64,000 nucleotides of DNA from Notospermus geniculatus (lineage: Eukaryota > Nemertea > Pilidiophora > Heteronemertea > Lineidae): positions 233,987 to 297,986 of the forward strand of contig NMRB01000415.1 of assembly GCA_002633025.1 (NCBI GenBank). Reading direction: 5' to 3'. Under the pieces are notes generated by a model. It was not told the origin of the DNA. It saw nothing but the letters and a program-made list of their open reading frames with translations, and did no database searches. The translations under genes were made by a program, and so were the position numbers. Positions 1 to 10,199 of this stretch are shown one piece after another (the stretch's first letter is position 1; each line of letters begins with the position of its first letter).

Positions 1-126
1 GTCAAACCTCTTCTTATAGCGTACTCAGTCAAACCTCTTCTTATAGCGTACTCAGTCAAACCTCTTCTTATAGCGTACTCAGTCAAACCTCTTCTTATAG
101 CGTACTCAGTCAAACCTCTTCTTATA
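1..126. repeat. 27-bp tandem repeat, about 4.7 copies
   Basis: Four complete 27-bp units beginning GTCAAACCTCTTCTTATAGC are followed by an 18-bp partial unit. The units are essentially identical and the array probably continues to the left of the window. There are no spacers, so it is a minisatellite and not a CRISPR array. Confidence 0.95.
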
Positions 127-408
127 TGATGTTTACAGCTCCAACCAGGGCCGGGAACCAGGGTGGATGTTACATGCACTATAATTACAACGCCATAGCA
201 GGACTGTCACCATGATTACTGGTGTGCTGCGTAGATTAGGGAGCCGCTTAGTTAGTAAGAAACTCCAGCGTCGCCCCAAAATGGCAATGCTTTTGGATTA
301 CAGCAGTGAAGGGAAACCTTTGACAGTTTGCAGAACTGACATTTTTCGACATAAAAAGCTCCACAGATACATAGCCGTCATCTCACTCATTTACTGCCAG
401 ACATGTAG

Positions 409-554
409 GACCGTATGCACCAAACGCAGATTATCTTGAACTCCGGCTGAGCCACAACTTTTCCATTGTCACATCATGCCCTGGCAAACTTGAACAATTG
501 AAAAGCTGTGGCTCAACCTGAGTTCAAGATAATCTTCGTTGGTGCATACCGCCC
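409..554. mobile_element. MITE-like palindrome, GGCCGTATGCACC family, copy 1
   Basis: The ends are inverted copies of each other (CCGTATGCACCAAA at the left, TTGGTGCATACCG at the right), each followed by a shared inner arm AGATTATCTTGAA. The loop carries TTTCCATTGTCACATCATGC. A second copy with the same arms and loop lies at 38990-39133, which shows it is dispersed. There is no coding capacity. Confidence 0.8.
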
Positions 555-722
555 GTAGCAACCATGTCACTTATCGACTAAATGTCACAGGCAATCCGAT
601 TTTTTTCAAGGCAAGCCTTCATGATAGGCCCTATCACCCGCGCAAATGGGGATTGTCTCTTTCTTTTCTTTCCTCAGCAATAAGAAAGCAAAAATCGGTG
701 TGCTGTAAGCCATGTCGGCCAA

Positions 723-1577
723 CTATACAACCCCGTATTCCGATTCATCTGAGCTGTTCTCAGCACTACTTTTAGAATCAGCGCCATTTGAATTCTGCAA
801 CAAAGGCAAAAGGAAGTCTTTCTCCGTTTCTTTATCCTTTCCTGGTTTTTGTTGGTTACTCGTCTGGGCAATCGGAGGCTGTTGGGACTGTTTCTGGAGT
901 TTACCCATTGTAGCAGCCAAACGGACTTGTTGTGGTGTTGGCGGCCGGGAACCGTAACTTCTTTTGGGGGTGAGAAGATGACGATTTTCGTCTTCAAATC
1001 GGACATGAGTTTGTGGAAAATTGAAGCGCGATTCTGACTTGTTCGCTGGATTCGGCGGGATGCCCCAAGGCGAGTCTGGCCCCGAGGTGGCATCAAGTCC
1101 GGTTTCACTGTCATTAGGGTTTGTCTCCCAAGACACCCGGGAGATATTGTCCGGGAAGAGAAGATTGGTTTTCTTAGAATTGCCGTTTTTGTCATCCACC
1201 AGTGCTGGAGGGCCACCGACGGGCGAATGTCCCCGGCTCTCAGGGTTTTGAGAGTCGCTCTGGCCATTTTGGGGAGTAATCTTCACCATCAGCTGGTCTC
1301 TCCGCGTTTGCTTCCTGACAAAGGCGATCTCCTTAAGATATATTGAAATGTGGCTGTCCATTTTGTTTTTCTTGATGTGTGACGCAATCATCATGACGAT
1401 GGAAAGGCCGTAGATAAGCACCACTGCGATGACGTAATAAAGAGCGCCAACATCGTCATAATCGGGGCGATGGTAATGGGTAATCCGCCCATGGGCGTGG
1501 CTGTCACGTATCAGGGTGGCGTAGAATGTGTCATTCCCGACCTTCTTCATGTGAAACTGGAGTGTGTTCAGGTCCAT
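723..1577 (-). CDS. Single-pass membrane protein, KCNE-like potassium channel beta subunit candidate
   Basis: A 284-residue reading frame with its ATG 10 bases after a good splice acceptor (pyrimidine tract then CAG at about 1587-1589), so an upstream 5'UTR exon is likely. The frame stays open further upstream, but that extension crosses the acceptor and looks non-coding. One hydrophobic segment lies at about residues 45-66, preceded by a sequon (N15-D-T) and no signal peptide. It is followed by the juxtamembrane run SHIKKNKMDSHISIYLKEI, which resembles KCNE proteins (a short basic stretch, then a conserved Tyr-Leu/Ile). The long Ser/Pro/Asn-rich tail (about residues 100-284) looks disordered and is longer than in vertebrate KCNEs. 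Topology would be extracellular N-terminus and cytosolic tail. The KCNE assignment is by pattern only. The existence of a real coding exon is well supported. Confidence 0.6.
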   Translation of the reverse strand: MDLNTLQFHMKKVGNDTFYATLIRDSHAHGRITHYHRPDYDDVGALYYVIAVVLIYGLSIVMMIASHIKKNKMDSHISIYLKEIAFVRKQTRRDQLMVKITPQNGQSDSQNPESRGHSPVGGPPALVDDKNGNSKKTNLLFPDNISRVSWETNPNDSETGLDATSGPDSPWGIPPNPANKSESRFNFPQTHVRFEDENRHLLTPKRSYGSRPPTPQQVRLAATMGKLQKQSQQPPIAQTSNQQKPGKDKETEKDFLLPLLQNSNGADSKSSAENSSDESEYGVV

Positions 1578-1589
1578 TTGACGGTGCTG

Positions 1590-2812
1590 AAAAGACAAGA
1601 AACACGTGGTATGAAAATAATGCTCCCTATCCTTTGATTTAGCCAACAGGCCTACTTCCTGGTCGGACTTTGGAAGTAAGAAAGTATGATGTGCCTATCG
1701 TAGTTTGGTCAGGTCTATGCTGAAAACAAGACCAACAATGAAAGAGGGTCATCATCCTAGTGTTCCATCTAAACCTCTCATCGATTAATCCGTTTCGTCT
1801 CTATTATCGACGTGGTTCATATCAAAATGCAGGTGCCAGTAGCAAACATCGCGAATCGCAGGAAAAGCCTGTCGGGGATGTGGGAAAATCGTCTTTCACT
1901 GTGGGGTTGGGTGAAATGGAAGATTAGGATGAAGTCGATGGCTGCAAAGCCAAGATTTGACGATGTGGGTAAGCACTCGTGTCTCGCCAGTCAATCATAC
2001 CGACGATTTATGCAATCGCTTGACAGGAGAAGTCAAAACAACTCCACATTAAATGCATTAGTCACACGGTGTACTCTTCCATTGTGGGTTAATTTGTCGG
2101 AAGATTTGATCTGAAATGGTTTCCTTAGTGCTTCTGTATCCTAGGTAACGCGGTGACGATGCGGTCCTCTTTCCTCACAACCCGTGGAACAGGCTATTTG
2201 TAACACAACTCTTAGGTTTCAATATCATTGGTCCACAGTAGTTGCTGATATGACAAGGGCTTGAGTTGATCAGTCGACAGTTTGCACGTCGGGTAACACT
2301 GAGCCGACCTGAACCCAAAGTGATTTTATCAGCGTAGTGTTCCAGAAGCTTGTTTCTTAGCACCGTTTCAAGACAGTCCCACCATAGAGCACCAGAGAGC
2401 TTTCACTGATGAAGAATGGTGCAAAAGCATTGTACGTCGTGACGCCGAAAGTCAACCTGATAAAGACGGTTGCGGCAGGGTTGCCAAGAGAAGGACCATC
2501 CCCGTAACCCGATCCTCCTGCGCCCAGTATCCTGACGCGAGTCAATCTAGCAGACGCCAGCGGCAGGTTGCCAGGATGATCTTCCTGTTGCATCAGCCAC
2601 TGCATCCGAGTCGGATCTCTATGCAAAAAGATCGATGGGTGTCCACTGGAAGGTCTCAATGGTTAGTGTTTGGACTTGGAGGCAATTTTTTTCCTGACCC
2701 AGACTGCCTACGGATTTGAATGCATTACATCACGCATTTTAAACCGCACCAGGTTGGTCACAGGAAAGTATGGGTGTGTGTAGTGATTGCCGCCTCTCGT
2801 TTTATTTTATAA
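1590..2812. other. Spacer without a supported gene
   Basis: No splice-supported coding exon is seen. The longest plausible minus-strand frame (2357-2659) begins with low-complexity text and has no family match that I recognise. It could be an exon or 5' flank of a neighbouring gene, but nothing decides it. Confidence 0.5.
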
Positions 2813-2933
2813 TAAAGGCGGTGACAGACTGGCGCGAAAGCAACACGTCGGGAAAACGTTCAACGATTCATGGAGGCGGTAACACGGACTGGCGGAACGC
2901 CTGCAGGACGCGCCAGTCTGTCACCGGCTTTTA
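2813..2933. repeat. Inverted-repeat element (MITE-like)
   Basis: The left arm AAAGGCGGTGACAGACTGGC is matched in reverse complement by the right arm GCCAGTCTGTCACCGGCTTT. The interior holds a third partial arm (GGACTGGCGG). There is no coding capacity. Confidence 0.75.
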
Positions 2934-3338
2934 AAAGGATACAATGTCGGATGAAATCTGGCGTCATTCCAGGAGAAGATGCTTTGCCGGTGCAAGGAAA
3001 GCAAACGTGAATGATTGGAGACAATATAGATTATGGAGTCATCCATGTTCCCATATAGGGTAGCCTACATAGTGAAGTATCAGTAGTTAGGCAGAATGCC
3101 CTCAACACGATCATTGGCCTACGAGTCAATCGCCTTTTTCCTATTCAACAACCACTCTCATTCGACAAGTTCACTTTTGATGACGATAGAAATGTGGCAA
3201 TCGGGAGTTTATCAGCAGAATGTGCAGCAAACATTCTGTTTTGCCTCTGACAACAGCTGGCCAGAACCTGAAGTATAATTTTAGTCACCTTTCAACCTCT
3301 GGCCAACAGTATACCAGGCCAACAATCCGCTCAGATTG

Positions 3339-4525
3339 CTATTTAGGACCATGTACGAACAGATTTCGTAGTCTCTGCCGAAATCCTCTGTTCGATATAC
3401 AATAGACAATGAAATTCATTGCTGAGTCGACTACAATAAGAAAAAGACCAGGGCCCGGTTGCACGAAACTCAGGACAGCGCTATCTTGGTGTTAGCGCTA
3501 TTTTCATGTTAGATGACGTAAAAATCCATTGTTCTTTCACGTCATTTAACATCAAGTTAGCGCTAACACCAAGATAGCGCTGTCGTGAGTTTCGTGCAAC
3601 CGGGCCCAGCTTTTCTGCTGTACTGCTGAAACAGACTGTTAACGTCCATTTTAACCCCGGACAGCGTCACCATCCTGTCAACTGCGGCAGGGGTTTCACA
3701 AAGTAGGTAAAGAAGGCATACAGACATGAGCATCACCGTTGCCTGCCTCTCTGCATGGTCAGCGTCACTGCTGCTCGAGGTCACGGTCATACTTGATCTC
3801 TTTCTTAAAGCCTTCCTCAGGGAATGGAGCATTACGATATTCATCGATGAAATAAGGAAAAGTGGGCCAAAAAGGGAAGCTGTGATGTACATTATACTCT
3901 CATACCTTGATCCCCAGGGAGGAATTTCGAGGGCAAATTCAGGGCGACCCGTACAAGGGTTGGTTCCAGTGTTGGGGTTGAGCGAAATGACGGTTGGTAC
4001 TAAGGATATTATTGACAGAAAGACGATTACAATGCACATCACACGAATGTTGCGTCCCGTGCAGTGCCTTCTTGCCCAGAGAGGAAATACGATGTTCAGA
4101 AAACGTTCCAGTGTCGTCAGGACAACGAGCCAGTTTCTTGCTCTGAGTGTAATATGGTAAAATACCAGAGTAACAGTGTAGAATACACGCGAGAGGAACT
4201 TATCACCACGAGCAAACACCTCGATTGGATTGGTGAAATACACAAGAAGATGACGCACAGAGAAATAGAAAAAGCAAGAAATAAGAAAACTCATATCACC
4301 GCCAGCGAGCATGCGCAGTACAAGAAGAGACGTGGTCGATATGTTTGAAAGATGACGTAGCACAGCAAAATTGATGACGTTTAGCACAATTCCCAAGATG
4401 ACCACTGGTGTAATACCACACATAAAAAGGTAGAAGACGTCGGCAAAGACTCTTTTGTAGACACATCCCTGGGGCCCTGCGATGGCAACCGCTTGTGTAC
4501 TGGTGATAAGTGCTGTTCCTGCCAT
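3339..4525 (-). pseudogene. GPCR array copy 1, disrupted by a MITE in transmembrane helix 7
   Basis: This copy is nearly identical to the intact receptors at 7445-8473 and 9107-10135 and starts at the same MAGT methionine. The frame is intact through helices 1-6, including TTLERF in place of DRY. At the start of helix 7 a 155-bp palindromic element (3452-3606) interrupts it, and the frame ends inside the element after residues encoding GPGCTKLTTALSW. The lost part (helix 7 with NFIVYC and the C-tail) is still present on the far side of the insert, at 3339-3451, ending in the same stop as copy 2. Without helix 7 the product is not expected to signal. The insertion must be recent because flanking sequence is almost unchanged. 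Confidence 0.9.
3452..3606. mobile_element. MITE inserted in GPCR copy 1 (GGCCCGGTTGCAC termini)
   Basis: Perfect terminal arms GGCCCGGTTGCACGAAACTC and its reverse complement, with inner arms around TTGGTGTTAGCGCTA. Comparison with the uninterrupted paralogues (GACCAGCTTTT) shows the insertion point and a 3-bp CAG direct repeat on both sides. A relative with the same 13-bp terminus but a different interior lies at 59816-59945. Confidence 0.92.
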
Positions 4526-4918
4526 GTTATTGCTGATTCAGAGGTTAGGCCTATCTCCGGTTCACGTCCTGGATCCATCGAAAATCCTAAGAAAACGATA
4601 TCATGGTTTCAGGCGGGCACTTGGTCCATTAATAAACATTGGAAAGGTTGTGGTGGTTGTGGTTGTGTCGATGTTTTGCATATTGATACATGTATTTTGT
4701 CACAATGGCTGCATTTTGCATTATGTGCATTTCAGTCAATTGCAAGCTCTATAAGAGTCTATTTAACCCCACTCTGAAAATATATTTCTTTCAAGCTTTT
4801 AGAATATACATGTATGTCATATGATATCTTTAATGATATTCTTTTATTTGGAACAAAGCGGGTAATATTTACTGAGAAGTAACAAGAGGGTATCAAATGA
4901 CATGTGTGAAATTCAACC

Positions 4919-5503
4919 ACACAGAAAAAAAATCGATCTCATCTCGAGATTAGATGAGTCTCCAGCCTACTATTTTGTCCCTAAAATGAGTTTTTTTGCT
5001 ACTCGAACACAGAATGAGTACTGCAGTTTTCTAAGGCTGGAGCCCTCTTGCATCAACTGGAGATAACTGCAACTGGAGTCTCATTCTGAAGTAGAGACAA
5101 AGTCTACTCATTTTGAGTTTTCTCAGTTCTCCAGTCGATGGGACAGGGCATCAGCTGGAGAAAATTGGAAACAAACCGAGGGGAACCAAAATCTGCTCAT
5201 ATGAGGAGCTCGCTGGTGTGGTGGTTCTGGTGTCCGACTTGCGATCAGAGGGTCCTGGGTTCGAAACCCACTGGGTGTGGAACGTTTTTTTTTATATATG
5301 GAGACGTCACTTGTTTATTTGATTCGAGACAACAGACAATCCGGTGGAAACAGCTGAGAATCATTTTAACCAGTTGGAGACAATGTCATCTCAAGTGGAG
5401 ACCCAGTTATGTCTATTCGAGTTGCAAAAGAAACTCATTTTAGGGACAAGAGTTGGAGATTCATTTTATCTCGAGATGAGATCGTTTTTTTCTTTCTGTG
5501 CAT
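4919..5503. mobile_element. TIR-bounded element carrying a tRNA-like module, copy A
   Basis: Long imperfect terminal inverted repeats: the left begins near CACAGAAAAAAAATCGATC and continues through ATCTCATCTCGAGAT and TTGTCCCTAAAATGAG. The right end mirrors all three blocks. The interior repeats CTGGAG words and contains a tRNA-like segment at 5203-5280. The homologous spacer between GPCR copies 3 and 4 lacks the element at about 8848-8850, which gives an empty site and defines the ends. No transposase is encoded, so the element is non-autonomous. Confidence 0.85.
5203..5280 (+). other. tRNA-like (SINE-head-like) segment inside the TIR element, copy A
   Basis: A box-A-like TGGTGTGGTGG (5214-5224) is followed 33 bases later by a strong box B, GGTTCGAAACC (5258-5268), inside a GGG/CCC stem that would form the T arm. 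The acceptor ends do not pair convincingly, so this is a tRNA-derived pol III promoter unit and not a working tRNA. Confidence 0.65.
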
Positions 5504-5741
5504 AAGAACAGCTGAATTTAATTGGCAAACATGTTCCTTTGCATCTGGGAGCAGCTGACCCGAACCGAAATTGAATTTTTTCACCTTCAAGTTCCTCGGA
5601 TCAACAGTGCACCAGGGGCTCGTGTAGTACCGTTGAATGTCGGTCGGTGTTCCCAGGCCGGTCCCACCGAAGAGCATTAGCAAGCTCTCCTCACTCACCT
5701 CATTATCCTTGAAACATCCTTCACCATAGATGTTTCCAAAT

Positions 5742-6249
5742 CTATTTAGGACCATGTACGAACAGATTTCGTAGTCTCTGCCGAAATCCTCTGTTCGATA
5801 TACAATAGACAATGAAATTCATTGCTGAGTCGACTACAATAAGAAAAAGACCAGCTTTTCTGCTGTACTGCTGAAACAGACTGTTAACATCCATTTTAAC
5901 CCCGGACAGCGTCACCATCCTACTAACTGCGGCAGGGGTTTCACAGAGTAGATAAAGCAGACACACAGACATGAGCATCACCGTTGCCTGCCTCTCTGCA
6001 CGGTCAACGTCACTGCTGCTCGAGGTGACGGTCATACTTGATCTCTTTCTTAAAGCCTTCCTCAGGGAATGGAGCATTACGAAGCACAGCAAAATTGATG
6101 ACGTTTAGCACAATTCCCAAGATGACCACTGGTGTAATACCACACATAAAAAGATAGAAGACGTCGGCAAAGACGCTTTTGTAGACACATCCCTGGGGCC
6201 CTGCGATGGCAACCGCTTGTGTACTGGTGATAAGTGCTGTTCCTGCCAT
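5742..6249 (-). pseudogene. GPCR array copy 2, internally deleted
   Basis: The N-terminal part (helix 1 up to NFAVLR) is joined directly to the end of the helix 5 / loop 3 region. Aligning with copy 3 places the deletion between the equivalents of 7786 and 8306, about 521 bp, with a short ACG microhomology at the junction. As 521 is not a multiple of three, the two halves are in different frames (5742-6092 and 6010-6249). The C-terminal half, with helices 6-7 and NFIVYC, is otherwise intact. It cannot encode a seven-helix receptor. Confidence 0.92.
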
Positions 6250-6627
6250 GTTATTGCTGATTCAGAGGTTAGGCCTATCTTCGGTTCACGTCCTGGATCC
6301 ATCGAAAATCCTAAGAAAACGATATCGTGGTTTCAGGCGGGCACTTGGTCCATTAATAAACATTGGAAAGGTTGTGGTTGTGTCGATGTTTGGCATATTG
6401 ATATTTTGTCACAATGGCTGCATTTTGCATTATGTGCATTTCAGTCAATTGCAAGCTCTATAAGAGTCTATTTAACCCCACTCTGAAAATATATTTCTTT
6501 CAAGCTTTTAGAATATACATGTATGTCATATGATATTTTTAATGATATTCTTTTATTTGGAACAAAGCGGGTAATATTTACTGAGAAGTAACAAGAGGGT
6601 ATCAAATGACATGTGTGAAATTCAACC

Positions 6628-7211
6628 ACACAGAAAAAAAATCGATCTCATCTCGAGATTAAATGAGTCTCCAGCCTACTATTTTGTCCTTAAAATGAGT
6701 TTTTTTGCTACTCGAACACAGAATGAGTACCAGTTTTCTAAGGCTGGAGCCCTCTTGCATCGACTGGAGATAACTGCAACTGGAATCTCATTCTGAAGTA
6801 GAGACAAAGTCTACTATCATTTTGAGTTTTCTCAGTTCTCCAGTCGATGGTACAGGGCATCAGCTGGAGAAAATTGGAAACCAACCGAGGGGAACCAAAA
6901 TCTGCTCATATGAGGAGCTCGGTGGTGTGGTGGTTCTGGTGTCCGACTTGCGATCAGAGGGTCCTGGGTTCGAAACCTACTGGGTGTGACACTTTTTTTT
7001 ATATATATGAAGACATCACTTGTTTATTTGATTCGAGACAACAGACAATCCGGTGGAAACAGCTGAGAATCATTTTAACCAGTTGGAGACAATGTCATCT
7101 CAAGTGGAGACCCAGTTATGTCTATTCGAGTTGCAAAAGAAACTCATTTTAGGGACAAGAGTTGGAGATTCATTTAATCTCGAGATGAGATCGTGTTTTC
7201 TTTCTGTGCAT
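6628..7211. mobile_element. TIR-bounded element carrying a tRNA-like module, copy B
   Basis: This is the same element in the same position of the next array unit, differing from copy A by small substitutions and indels. It was therefore copied along with the GPCR unit and is not a second independent insertion. Its termini, inner TIR blocks and internal tRNA-like segment correspond to those of copy A. Confidence 0.85.
6912..6989 (+). other. tRNA-like segment inside the TIR element, copy B
   Basis: It has the same box A and box B as copy A (GGTTCGAAACC retained), with one change just after box B. The pol III promoter boxes are conserved between the two duplicated units. Confidence 0.6.
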
Positions 7212-7444
7212 AAGAACAGCTGAATTTAATTGGCAGACATGTTCCTTTGCATCTGGGAGCAGCTGACCCGAACGAAATTAAATTTGTTCACCTTCAAGTT
7301 CCTCGGATCAACAGTGCACCAGGGGCTCGTGTAGTACCGTTGTTTGTCGGTGTTCCCAGGTCGGTCCCACAGAAGAGCGTTAGCAAGCTCTCCTCACTCA
7401 CCTCATTATCCTTGAAACATCCTTCACCATAGAGGTTTCCAAAT

Positions 7445-8473
7445 CTATTTACGACCATGTACGAACAGATTTCGTAGTCGCTGCCGAAATCCTCTGTTCG
7501 ATATACAATAGACAATGAAATTAATTGCTGAGTCGACTACAATAAGAAAAAGACCAGCTTTTCTGCTGTACTGCTGAAACAGACTGTTAACATCCATTTT
7601 AACCCCGGACAGCGTCACCATCCTACTAACTGCGGCAGGGGTTTCACAGAGTAGATAAAGAAGACACACAGACATGAGCATCACCGTTGCCTGCCTCTCT
7701 GCACGGTCAGCGTCACTGCTGCTCGAGGTGACGGTCATACTTGATCTCTTTCTTAAAGCCTTCCTCAGGGAATGGAGCATTACGATATTCATCGATGAAA
7801 TAAGGAAAAGCGGGCCAAAAAGGGAAGCTGTGATGTACATTATACTCTCATACCTTGATCCCCAGGGAGGAATTTCGAGGGCAAATTCAGGGCGACCGGT
7901 ACAAGGGTTGGTTCCAGTGTTGGGGATGAGCGAAATGACGGTTGGTACTAAGGATATTATTGACAGAAAGACGATTACAATGCACATCACACGAATGTTG
8001 CGTCCCGTGCAGTGCCTTCTTGCCCAGAGAGGAAATACGATGTTCAGAAAACGTTCCAGTGTCGTCAGGACAACGAGCCAGTTTCTTGCTCTGAGTGTAA
8101 TATGGTAAAATACCAGAGTAACAGTGTAGAATACACGAGAGAGGAACTTATCACCACGAGCAAACACCTCGATTGGATTGGTGAAATACACAAGAAGATG
8201 ACGCACAGAGAAATAGAAAAAGCAAGAAATAAGAAAACTCATATCACCGCCAGCGAGCATGCGCAGTACAAGAAGAGACGTGGTCGATATGTTTGAAAGA
8301 TGACGTAGCACAGCAAAATTGATGACGTTTAGCACAATTCCCAAGATGACCACTGGTGTAATGCCACACATAAAAAGATAGAAGACGTCGGCAAAGACGC
8401 TTTTATAGACACATTCCTGGGGCCCTGCGATGGCAACCGCTTGTGTGCTGGTGATAAGTGCTGTTCCTGCCAT
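7445..8473 (-). CDS. Rhodopsin-class GPCR, FMRFamide-receptor-like, array copy 3 (intact)
   Basis: A single-exon 342-residue seven-helix receptor. Visible marks: GIVLNVINFAVL in helix 1 (Asn 1.50), LAGGD in helix 2 (Asp 2.50), TTLERF in place of DRY at the end of helix 3, PLWARR in loop 2, a Ser-rich loop 3 (TVTSSSSD), CETP in helix 6 in place of CWxP, and NFIVYC in helix 7 in place of NPxxY. These features recur in invertebrate neuropeptide receptors of the FMRFamide-receptor type, but the ligand cannot be told. An in-frame stop lies just upstream of the MAGT start, so this start is firm. The usual helix 3 Cys (3.25) is replaced by Tyr. Single Cys residues in the N-terminus and loop 2 could bond instead. 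Confidence 0.9.
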   Translation of the reverse strand: MAGTALITSTQAVAIAGPQECVYKSVFADVFYLFMCGITPVVILGIVLNVINFAVLRHLSNISTTSLLVLRMLAGGDMSFLISCFFYFSVRHLLVYFTNPIEVFARGDKFLSRVFYTVTLVFYHITLRARNWLVVLTTLERFLNIVFPLWARRHCTGRNIRVMCIVIVFLSIISLVPTVISLIPNTGTNPCTGRPEFALEIPPWGSRYESIMYITASLFGPLFLISSMNIVMLHSLRKALRKRSSMTVTSSSSDADRAERQATVMLMSVCLLYLLCETPAAVSRMVTLSGVKMDVNSLFQQYSRKAGLFLIVVDSAINFIVYCISNRGFRQRLRNLFVHGRK

Positions 8474-8479
8474 GTGATT

Positions 8480-9106
8480 GCTGATTCAGAGGTATTTACG
8501 GTTCAAAATGACCGCGACCCATCGAAAATCCAAGAAAACGATATTCTTCTTCTGCAGGGTTTCAGGCGGGCACTGGTCCATTACCACATTGAATAGGTTG
8601 TGTCGGTGTTTGGTACTAGATTGATATTTTGACACAAGGGGTGCCTCTGGCTTTATGTGCATCCAGTCAATTGCAAGCTCTAGATATCAGATATTTTTCT
8701 TCACTCTCATATATAGTTCTTTCAAGGTTTCAGAATACGTTATATGATATTATTTTAATATGATATTCTTTTATTTGGAACAAACGGCTGTAATATTGAG
8801 TTAGCAGTAACAAAGGGGGCATCAAATGACATGTATGAAATTCAACCTTAAGAACAGCTGAATTTAATCGGCAAGACATGTTGCTTTGTCTCTGGGAGCA
8901 GCTGACATGAACCGAAATTGAATTTTTTCACCTTCAACCTCGGGTCAACAGTGCACCAGGGGCTCGTATACCATTGAATGTAGGTGTTCTCAGGCCGGTC
9001 CCACAAAAGAGCATCAGCAAGCTCTCCTCACCCACCTCATTATTCTTTACACAGAAAGTAATCACTGCGATCGCTCCAGAGCCACATTGTAAGAAGGTGT
9101 TCAAAC
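8480..9106. other. Array spacer with the empty site of the TIR element
   Basis: Homologous to the spacers at 4740-5741 and 6470-7444, but at about 8848-8850 the text runs straight from TTCAACC into AGAACAGCTGAATTT. The roughly 585-bp TIR element is absent here. There is no gene. Confidence 0.85.
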
Positions 9107-10135
9107 CTATTTTGAACCTTGTACGAACAGATTTCGTAATCTCTGCCGAAATCCTCTATTCGATATACAATAGACAATGAAATTCATTGCTGAGTCGACC
9201 ACGACAAGGAAAAGACCAGCCTTCCTGGTGTATTCCTGGAACAAATTGCCAACTTCCATTTTCATCCCTGACAGCGTCACCATCCTGTCAACTGCGGCAG
9301 GGGTTTCACAGAGTAGATAAAGAAGACACACAGACATGAGCATCACCGTTGCCTGCCTCTCTGCATGGTCAGCGTCACTGCTGCTCGAGGTCACGGTCAT
9401 ACTTGATCTCTTTCTTAAAGCCTTCCTCAGGGAATGGAGCATTACGATATTCATCGATGAAATAAGGAAAAGTGGGCCAAAAAGGGAAGCTGTGATGTAC
9501 ATTACACTCTCATACCTTGATCCCCAAGGAGGGATTTCGAGGGCAAATTCAGGGCGACCCGTACAAGGGTTGGTTCCAGTGTTGGGGGTGAGCGAAATGA
9601 CGGTTGTTACTAAGGATATTATTGACAGAAAGACGATTACAATGCACATCACGCGAATGTTGCGTCCCGTGCAATGCCTTCTTGCCCAGAGAGGAAATAC
9701 GATGTTCAGAAAACGTTCAAGTGTCGTCAGGACAACGAGCCAGTTTCTTGCTCTGAGTGTAATATGGTAAAATACCAGAGTAACAGTGTAGAATACACGC
9801 GAGAGGAACTTATCACCACGAGCAAACACCTCGATTGGATTGGTGAAATACACAAGAAGATGACGCACAGAGAAATAGAAAAAGCAAGAAATAAGAAAAC
9901 TCATATCACCGCCAGCGAGCATGCGCAGTACAAGAAGAGACGTGGTCGATATGTTTGAAAGATGACGTAGCACAGCAAAATTGATGACGTTTAGCACAAT
10001 TCCCAAGATGACCACTGGTGTAATACCACACATAAAAAGGTAGAAGACGTCGGCAAAGACTCTTTTGTAGACACATCCCTGGGGCCCTGCGATGGCAACC
10101 GCTTGTGTACTGGTGATAAGTGCTGTTCCTGCCAT
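9107..10135 (-). CDS. Rhodopsin-class GPCR, FMRFamide-receptor-like, array copy 4 (intact)
   Basis: Intact single-exon receptor, 342 residues from the MAGT methionine shared by all copies. An in-frame Met 19 codons upstream (10192) would add MSRRCLLISNLDLLTTMSN; the other copies have a stop there, so I prefer the shared start. The motifs are the same as in copy 3 (LAGGD, TTLERF, CETP, NFIVYC). It differs most at the C-terminal end (for example GMKMEVGNLFQEYTRKAG before helix 7, tail VQGSK) and in its 5' flank, so it is the most diverged copy. A member of the same minus-strand tandem array, which suggests unequal crossing-over. Confidence 0.9.
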   Translation of the reverse strand: MAGTALITSTQAVAIAGPQGCVYKRVFADVFYLFMCGITPVVILGIVLNVINFAVLRHLSNISTTSLLVLRMLAGGDMSFLISCFFYFSVRHLLVYFTNPIEVFARGDKFLSRVFYTVTLVFYHITLRARNWLVVLTTLERFLNIVFPLWARRHCTGRNIRVMCIVIVFLSIISLVTTVISLTPNTGTNPCTGRPEFALEIPPWGSRYESVMYITASLFGPLFLISSMNIVMLHSLRKALRKRSSMTVTSSSSDADHAERQATVMLMSVCLLYLLCETPAAVDRMVTLSGMKMEVGNLFQEYTRKAGLFLVVVDSAMNFIVYCISNRGFRQRLRNLFVQGSK

Positions 10136-10199
10136 GTTACTCATGGTGGTCAGTAAATCAAGATTGCTGATGAGGAGGCATCTACGGCTCAAAGCGGCC

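Noticed and set aside
1-126. CRISPR-like repeats
   Set aside because: The 27-bp units abut directly with no spacers, and the genome is clearly eukaryotic.
5203-5280. Functional tRNA gene
   Set aside because: Boxes A and B are present but the acceptor ends do not pair and the unit is internal to a repeated element. Called tRNA-like only.
7674-8296. Plus-strand ORFs opposite the GPCR copies
   Set aside because: They recur in every copy only because the receptor sequence is conserved. No independent start context and lower-quality composition.
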